Below are positions 45,701-46,547 of a DNA stretch of 46,547 bases, one piece after another (the first letter of the stretch is position 1; the number at the start of each line of letters is the position of its first letter). The stretch is from Saccoglossus kowalevskii (taxonomy: Eukaryota > Hemichordata > Enteropneusta > Harrimaniidae). The position numbers and the translations under genes were made by a program. The notes beneath the pieces are model-generated. The model was not told the origin of the DNA. It ran no database searches and was given only the letters and a program-made list of their open reading frames with translations. The stretch is from assembly GCF_000003605.2 (NCBI RefSeq), contig NW_003128864.1:544105-590651 (forward strand), in the 5' to 3' direction.

Positions 45701-46547
45701 CACATATCAAACAGATTCAACAATCACAGTAGTTGAAGTCACAATTTAATTGTTTATGGTGTAATTAAATGTTTAACTGGTACTGTTATGTATTCACTTT
45801 TTAATTTAATTGAAGAGTAGAGAGCAATTGACTGTAAAATGCATGCACAGGAGACAATATGACCGCATAGGGCAGCAGGTGACTGCAATAATATGCTTAC
45901 TTTCTGGAGATCCAGCTCTTTGCTGTTTATAATGCTTAAAAGTTGCAGCAAGGGCACCTTAAAAGAGAAACAATGTATGTATGCATCAACAGAAGGAAAG
46001 ATGACTTTCAAGAGTACTGAAATAATAGTCTGGACTAAAATTTTAATATTTTAAGCATTGAAGTGATCATAAAATTCATATTTATATTCACATTTATGTA
46101 CCGGTAATACAAATGGCAAGCATTTATAAGTGTTCTTGATAGACATAGTGTAGGTGACAAAAATGTCAGTAGTGAAGTGTATTGACTCTCAATTATAGCA
46201 CTGTTAAGCACCACAGCTAAACAAACCTTTTAGCTGTATGTAATTCATTTTTTTTTCTGTTATATGCTATTAAATTTAGTGCGCAATTGTCAACACATGT
46301 TTCAAAAACATTTTAAACTTTTTAATGAACTAAAACATCAACATAGTTTGAAGGAAATCAGATAATTTAACAATCAAAGAACCTTCAATATAAATAACCA
46401 AGCATCAATAATACAGCTGAAATTACTTTGCATGTAGATGTGACAGTTAACCACCAGATGGTGACAATGTAGTGCATTTATCTGTTAGTCTTATCCACTG
46501 ATCACACTTAACAACTTTCCGTAGAGTAACCTGATAAGGTTTACGAA
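22882..46547 (-). CDS. FHOD3: FHOD1/FHOD3-type formin, partial (5' part beyond the window)
   Basis: FHOD formins bind actin through the FH2 dimer, use FH1 proline tracts to deliver profilin-actin, and are held inactive by binding of the C-terminal DAD to the N-terminal FH3/DID; in animals they act in stress fibres and sarcomere assembly. Seen here on the minus strand: 29 small phase-1 exons (30281-45957), an FH1 exon (28059-29059), FH2 exons (27826 down to 25148), a linker exon, the DAD exon (24147-24290) and the last exon (22882-22961), with stop TAG. Diagnostic points are FH2 'TIGNFLND', '[15 protein letters not shown]' and '[10 protein letters not shown]', and the FHOD-specific tail '[12 protein letters not shown]'. 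The tail resembles FHOD3 most, but an invertebrate gene may be equidistant from FHOD1 and FHOD3. Frame is kept across every junction. GBD and FH3 exons lie to the right of 46547. Confidence 0.93.
23805..24110. repeat. Diverged tandem repeat in last FHOD intron, period about 157 bp
   Basis: 'CTAATCAGGT...AGCATCTATGTA-CAAGTTT' at 23805 recurs at 23961. 'ATGCAAATTAGGTGATTAAT' ends each unit (about 23918 and 24082). Non-coding. Confidence 0.75.
24147..24290 (-). CDS. FHOD3: FHOD exon: DAD
   Basis: 144 nt, acceptor TGTTAG, donor GTAAGT. It carries '[20 protein letters not shown]' (the amphipathic autoinhibitory helix), then '[15 protein letters not shown]', the basic part of the diaphanous autoregulatory domain. 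It ends one base into a Leu codon. Confidence 0.93.
24411..24531 (-). CDS. FHOD3: FHOD exon: FH2-DAD linker
   Basis: 121 nt, acceptor TTCACAG, donor GTAAGT. Lys/Asp-rich linker starting '[20 protein letters not shown]' and ending 'ILENRRKPQ'. Frame joins both neighbours. Confidence 0.9.
25148..25340 (-). CDS. FHOD3: FHOD exon: end of FH2 and C-terminal coiled coil
   Basis: 193 nt, acceptor CTGCAG, donor GTGAGT. '[13 protein letters not shown]' and '[20 protein letters not shown]' are the last FH2 helices, followed by a Lys/Arg-rich helix '[20 protein letters not shown]' typical of FHOD. Confidence 0.93.
25550..25624 (-). CDS. FHOD3: FHOD exon: FH2
   Basis: 75 nt, acceptor TTTCAG, donor GTTGGT (a weaker donor than its neighbours). 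Encodes '[20 protein letters not shown]', part of the FH2 helical core. Confidence 0.92.
25813..25928 (-). CDS. FHOD3: FHOD exon: FH2 (post/coiled-coil region)
   Basis: 116 nt, acceptor TTCCAG, donor GTAAGT. '[20 protein letters not shown]' and '[15 protein letters not shown]' match the FHOD FH2 segment containing the conserved ASWDHLK-like motif. Confidence 0.93.
26121..26282 (-). CDS. FHOD3: FHOD exon: FH2
   Basis: 162 nt, acceptor TTGCAG, donor GTAAGG. '[20 protein letters not shown]' and '[20 protein letters not shown]' are hallmark formin FH2 sequence (LxxLxxVKDT and LLHxLV-type helices). Confidence 0.95.
26379..26498 (-). CDS. FHOD3: FHOD exon: FH2 with GNFLN motif
   Basis: 120 nt, acceptor TTTGTAG, donor GTAAGT. 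'[20 protein letters not shown]' is followed by '[14 protein letters not shown]', the formin GN-N signature in the knob region that is essential for FH2 function in the family. Confidence 0.96.
26666..26848 (-). CDS. FHOD3: FHOD exon: FH2
   Basis: 183 nt, acceptor TTTTTAG, donor GTATGT. '[20 protein letters not shown]' and '[20 protein letters not shown]' match the FHOD FH2 core. Confidence 0.95.
26995..27620. mobile_element. Nested foldback (MITE-like) insertion in FHOD intron
   Basis: The outer ends are inverted: left AGGGTGCAGCCACAGTCAGG... at 26995, right its complement ending at 27620. Both are followed inward by GCGCACACGT-ATAATAAA, giving terminal inverted repeats of about 55-60 bp. 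Inside, a second inverted pair starts at 27339 (ATACTGTGGAATACTTTATT) and ends at 27550. No transposase frame is seen, and I found no clear target-site duplication. Confidence 0.75.
27668..27826 (-). CDS. FHOD3: FHOD exon: FH2 N-terminal part
   Basis: 159 nt, acceptor AATACAG, donor GTCAGT (weak). '[15 protein letters not shown]' and '[20 protein letters not shown]' correspond to the FH2 lasso/linker boundary, with the conserved KRSNAINI core. Confidence 0.95.
28059..29059 (-). CDS. FHOD3: FHOD exon: pre-FH1, FH1 and FH2 start
   Basis: 1001 nt, acceptor TTGCAG, donor GTATTT. It enters in phase 1 from the cassette array and leaves in phase 0. It begins '[20 protein letters not shown]' and continues through a charged, probably disordered stretch to the FHOD-conserved '[20 protein letters not shown]'. 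FH1 follows as three tracts of nine prolines separated by FFGGA and [11 protein letters not shown] spacers, which in formins bind profilin. FH2 starts with '[20 protein letters not shown]', including the lasso Trp. It ends at 'SRTKDITLK'. Confidence 0.96.
29060..30280 (-). other. FHOD intron before the FH1 exon
   Basis: 1.2 kb, AT-rich. No further in-frame exon with both splice sites was found. Confidence 0.5.
30281..30493 (-). CDS. FHOD3: FHOD cassette exon c29 (213 nt, phase 1-1)
   Basis: Acceptor TTCACAG, donor GTAAAG. Encodes '[20 protein letters not shown]', then a Ser-rich run '[11 protein letters not shown]' and '[18 protein letters not shown]'. Likely disordered and phosphorylatable. 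Last cassette before FH1. Confidence 0.85.
30630..30686 (-). CDS. FHOD3: FHOD cassette exon c28 (57 nt, phase 1-1)
   Basis: Acceptor CTTCAG, donor GTAAGT. Encodes '[18 protein letters not shown]', an acidic, probably helical 19-residue insert. Confidence 0.85.
31398..31442 (-). CDS. FHOD3: FHOD cassette exon c27 (45 nt, phase 1-1)
   Basis: Acceptor GCCACAG, donor GTAGGT. Encodes '[14 protein letters not shown]', strongly acidic with Ser in CK2-like context. Confidence 0.85.
31443..32357 (-). other. FHOD intron between c26 and c27
   Basis: 0.9 kb of AT-rich sequence. It contains a UGCAUG element just downstream of c26 (32339-32344). No other exon is supported. Confidence 0.5.
32358..33548 (-). 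CDS. FHOD3: FHOD cassette exon c26 (1191 nt, phase 1-1) with nonapeptide repeat
   Basis: 397 codons, open throughout, acceptor CATAAAG (weak), donor GTAACA. An N-terminal part with '[20 protein letters not shown]' and a Gln-rich helix is followed by about 20 copies of a 9-residue unit, mostly LPSAEVLAN or LPSADVLAN (33147 down to 32614). Two copies have lost one residue, and decayed versions reach up to 33300 ([16 protein letters not shown]). The C-terminal part is Thr/Pro/Gln-rich. The repeat has a heptad-free 9-residue period with Leu at positions 1 and 7, so a solenoid or extended helix is possible. I know no FHOD domain like it. Confidence 0.85.
32614..33300. repeat. 27-bp coding minisatellite inside exon c26
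   Basis: The plus strand shows TCTGCTGATGGCAAGTTAGC-type units every 27 bp, nearly identical from about 32893 to 33135 and progressively diverged on both sides. The antisense frame over it (Lys-Leu-Ala-Lys-Thr-Ser-Ala-Asp-Gly repeats) is a by-product. Confidence 0.92.
33728..33780. repeat. (CA)n microsatellite
   Basis: CA dinucleotide run in the intron between c25 and c26. It produces long Val-Cys and Thr-His open frames that are not genes. Confidence 0.95.
33914..33979 (-). CDS. FHOD3: FHOD cassette exon c25 (66 nt, phase 1-1)
   Basis: Encodes '[20 protein letters not shown]'. The acceptor AACAAAG after a C-rich tract keeps phase 1. A stronger-looking GCCACAG 13 nt inside would shift the frame, so the AAG site was chosen. 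Donor GTATTC. Confidence 0.75.
34137..34199 (-). CDS. FHOD3: FHOD cassette exon c24 (63 nt, phase 1-1)
   Basis: Acceptor ATATTAG, donor GTAACT. Encodes '[20 protein letters not shown]', acidic and hydrophobic. UGCAUG lies 66 nt downstream (34066-34071). Confidence 0.85.
34580..34612. repeat. (CA)n/(CAGA) microsatellite
   Basis: Imperfect CA run in a FHOD intron. Confidence 0.9.
35030..35032 (-). CDS. FHOD3: Possible 3-nt FHOD microexon (CAA)
   Basis: A T-rich tract ending TTTTTTAAG, three bases CAA, and a consensus donor GTAAGT. Three bases would keep phase 1 and add or change one residue. The acceptor type matches many cassettes of this array. Without transcripts it could equally be a decayed exon or chance. 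Confidence 0.25.
35235..35273 (-). CDS. FHOD3: FHOD cassette exon c23 (39 nt, phase 1-1)
   Basis: Acceptor TTTACAG, donor GTGAGT. Encodes '[12 protein letters not shown]'. Confidence 0.8.
35274..36229 (-). other. FHOD intron between c22 and c23
   Basis: About 1 kb. A stretch at about 35640-35880 is a diverged copy of one at about 43700-43890 in another intron of the gene, sharing 'TGTACACCAGCAACC' and several blocks. A UGCAUG element lies at 36194-36199, next to c22. Confidence 0.5.
36230..36307 (-). CDS. FHOD3: FHOD cassette exon c22 (78 nt, phase 1-1)
   Basis: Acceptor ATATATAG, donor GTGAGG. Encodes '[20 protein letters not shown]', then TDAAK; acidic Ser/Glu-rich. An internal TTTTTACAG gives an alternative acceptor that would leave only the last 12 nt (36230-36241), also in phase 1. 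Confidence 0.85.
36758..36841 (-). CDS. FHOD3: FHOD cassette exon c21 (84 nt, phase 1-1)
   Basis: Acceptor ATGTTAG, donor GTAAGT. Encodes '[20 protein letters not shown]' and 'QDMFPAE'. The only cassette ending in C. Confidence 0.85.
37365..37424 (-). CDS. FHOD3: FHOD cassette exon c20 (60 nt, phase 1-1)
   Basis: Acceptor CTATCAAG, donor GTAAGT. Encodes '[19 protein letters not shown]', strongly basic, with an RRRS site of the type used by PKA or ROCK. An alternative acceptor CGCAG inside would break the phase rule. Confidence 0.75.
37425..38083 (-). other. FHOD intron between c19 and c20
   Basis: 0.66 kb, AT-rich. No exon is supported. A GTAAGT-like donor near 37724 has no matching acceptor in phase. 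Confidence 0.45.
38084..38152 (-). CDS. FHOD3: FHOD cassette exon c19 (69 nt, phase 1-1)
   Basis: Acceptor ATATTAAG, donor GTAAGT. Encodes '[20 protein letters not shown]', a basic half followed by an acidic half. Confidence 0.85.
38357..38413 (-). CDS. FHOD3: FHOD cassette exon c18 (57 nt, phase 1-1)
   Basis: Acceptor TTTGTAG, donor GTAAGT. Encodes '[18 protein letters not shown]', basic. Confidence 0.85.
38912..38986 (-). CDS. FHOD3: FHOD cassette exon c17 (75 nt, phase 1-1)
   Basis: Acceptor TTTACAG, donor GTATAC. Encodes '[20 protein letters not shown]', then TPTK. Confidence 0.85.
39182..39223 (-). CDS. FHOD3: FHOD cassette exon c16 (42 nt, phase 1-1)
   Basis: Acceptor TTTCAG, donor GTAAAT. 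Encodes '[13 protein letters not shown]'. Confidence 0.8.
39336..39416 (-). CDS. FHOD3: FHOD cassette exon c15 (81 nt, phase 1-1)
   Basis: Acceptor ACTAAG, donor GTAAGT. Encodes '[20 protein letters not shown]', then FSDYTD. Its short proline runs could serve as an SH3/WW ligand. Confidence 0.8.
39650..39682 (-). CDS. FHOD3: FHOD cassette exon c14 (33 nt, phase 1-1)
   Basis: Acceptor TTTTAAG, donor GTGAGT. Encodes '[10 protein letters not shown]'. Confidence 0.75.
39981..40124 (-). CDS. FHOD3: FHOD cassette exon c13 (144 nt, phase 1-1)
   Basis: Acceptor CTTTAAAG, donor GTGAGT. His/Lys/Ser-rich, with a repeated KHSG motif: '[20 protein letters not shown]' and '[20 protein letters not shown]'. 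UGCAUG 60 nt downstream. Confidence 0.85.
40324..40362 (-). CDS. FHOD3: FHOD cassette exon c12 (39 nt, phase 1-1)
   Basis: Acceptor CTATAG, donor GTAAGT. Encodes '[12 protein letters not shown]', ending strongly basic. Confidence 0.8.
40363..41754 (-). other. FHOD intron between c11 and c12, with small repeats
   Basis: 1.4 kb. It contains a foldback-like pair at about 40800 and 40965 (TACTGTAAAACA and its complement) and a direct repeat 'CATTGCAGGTTTCTAGTATGT' at about 41031 and 41119. UGCAUG at 41658-41663 near c11. No exon is supported. Confidence 0.5.
41755..41802 (-). CDS. FHOD3: FHOD cassette exon c11 (48 nt, phase 1-1)
   Basis: Acceptor TAACTAG, donor GTAAGT. Encodes '[15 protein letters not shown]'. 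An inner ATAACAG acceptor would leave the phase, so the outer one is preferred. Confidence 0.75.
41934..41969 (-). CDS. FHOD3: FHOD cassette exon c10 (36 nt, phase 1-1)
   Basis: Acceptor AAAAAAG, donor GTAGGT. Encodes '[11 protein letters not shown]'. UGCAUG lies 11 nt past the donor (41918-41923). Confidence 0.75.
42460..42537 (-). CDS. FHOD3: FHOD cassette exon c9 (78 nt, phase 1-1)
   Basis: Acceptor AATAAAG, donor GTTTGT (weak). Encodes '[20 protein letters not shown]', then EALNH; acidic Ser/Glu-rich like c22. Both splice sites are weak. Confidence 0.75.
43018..43080 (-). CDS. FHOD3: FHOD cassette exon c8 (63 nt, phase 1-1), ends in T
   Basis: Acceptor TTCCTAG, donor GTGAGT. Encodes '[20 protein letters not shown]'. 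It is the only cassette whose last base is T, which makes a stop codon if it is joined to an exon starting AA, AG or GA. UGCAUG 29 nt downstream. Confidence 0.85.
43216..43278 (-). CDS. FHOD3: FHOD cassette exon c7 (63 nt, phase 1-1)
   Basis: Acceptor CTTTAAG, donor GTAAGT. Encodes '[20 protein letters not shown]', Pro/Gly-rich and neutral. UGCAUG 65 nt downstream. Confidence 0.8.
43279..44052 (-). other. FHOD intron between c6 and c7
   Basis: 0.77 kb. 43700-43890 is the partner of the diverged dispersed repeat at 35640-35880. No exon is supported. Confidence 0.5.
44053..44082 (-). CDS. FHOD3: FHOD cassette exon c6 (30 nt, phase 1-1)
   Basis: Acceptor CTAAAAG, donor GTAGGT. Encodes 'EHKLKKEPE'. 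The shortest confidently called cassette. Confidence 0.7.
44212..44259 (-). CDS. FHOD3: FHOD cassette exon c5 (48 nt, phase 1-1)
   Basis: Acceptor TACCCAG, donor GTGAGT. Encodes '[15 protein letters not shown]'. UGCAUG 12 nt past the exon end (44195-44200). Confidence 0.8.
44358..44369 (-). CDS. FHOD3: Possible 12-nt FHOD microexon
   Basis: TCTTATAG, twelve bases encoding FLK between split codons, then the donor GTGAGT. Phase 1 and open. However, it ends in T, and joining it to c5 (which starts AA) would create TAA, so it would only be productive when c5 is skipped. It may be a poison exon or chance. Confidence 0.3.
44718..44756 (-). CDS. FHOD3: FHOD cassette exon c4 (39 nt, phase 1-1)
   Basis: Acceptor TTCTAAG, donor GTAAGT. 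Encodes '[12 protein letters not shown]'. Confidence 0.75.
44757..45297 (-). other. FHOD intron between c3 and c4
   Basis: 0.54 kb of AT-rich sequence. No further exon is supported. Confidence 0.45.
45298..45378 (-). CDS. FHOD3: FHOD cassette exon c3 (81 nt, phase 1-1)
   Basis: Acceptor CCCACAAG, donor GTAAGT. Encodes '[20 protein letters not shown]', then SLSHAS. More hydrophobic and ordered-looking than the other cassettes, so it may be constitutive. Confidence 0.8.
45542..45601 (-). CDS. FHOD3: FHOD cassette exon c2 (60 nt, phase 1-1)
   Basis: Acceptor CCTAAAG, donor GTGAGT. Encodes '[19 protein letters not shown]', with two Thr/Ser-Pro sites. Confidence 0.8.
45901..45957 (-). CDS. FHOD3: FHOD cassette exon c1 (57 nt, phase 1-1), first in window
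   Basis: Acceptor TTTTAAG, donor GTAAGC. Encodes '[18 protein letters not shown]'. UGCAUG 54 nt downstream (45842-45847). Further upstream exons, including FH3, lie outside the window. Confidence 0.8.
45958..46547 (-). other. FHOD intron reaching the window edge
   Basis: AT-rich sequence. I found no further phase-1 exon with both splice sites. Confidence 0.5.

Overview
This is a metazoan nuclear window with spliced genes, introns rich in degenerate repeats, roughly 60% A+T and one assembly gap (N run 11295-11812). The genes, a LINE relic, foldback elements and a GTCCGT-rich repeat suggest a marine invertebrate; I cannot name the phylum from sequence alone.

Layout. 1-11294 is transposon-rich and holds no intact gene: a foldback cluster (about 1140-1460), a hairpin-started GTCCGT/GGCCGAC repeat block (1561-2660), a 340-bp tandem duplication (3538-4190), a 5'-truncated LINE reverse transcriptase on the minus strand (about 6950-8560), a frameshifted Crypton-type (DUF3504-like) domain fragment on the minus strand (9303-9685) and a tRNA-derived SINE head (about 10085-10175). 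After the gap, 12336-19129 (minus strand) carries an SLC7 amino-acid-transporter light-chain gene whose exons can be followed one by one. It has a nonsense codon in exon 2, a frameshift in exon 3, no detectable small exon 4, a nonsense codon plus a lost 3' end in the next exon, and a tandemly duplicated penultimate exon of which one copy is frameshifted. I read it as a pseudogene.

22882-46547 (minus strand) is the C-terminal two thirds of a formin of the FHOD1/FHOD3 family. The conserved part is complete: an FH1 exon with three proline tracts, eight exons covering FH2 (the FH1 exon carries its start), two linker/DAD exons and the last exon with the FHOD C-terminal tail. The N-terminal GBD/FH3 (DID) region lies beyond the right edge.

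The most striking part is 30281-45957: between the N-terminal region and FH1 I find 29 separate exons, nearly all tiny (30-213 nt, plus one of 1191 nt). Every one is a multiple of three, starts and ends in phase 1, and is open in that phase, so almost any subset can be joined without losing frame. About half use weak AAG 3' splice sites, whereas all 11 exons from FH1 onward use CAG or TAG. Ten have a UGCAUG (RBFOX-type) hexamer within 100 nt downstream. The large exon encodes about 20 copies of a nonapeptide, [13 protein letters not shown]. Together this looks like a combinatorial splicing array that tunes the linker of an actin-assembly factor, comparable in exon phase logic to the titin PEVK region; alternative use is inferred, not observed.
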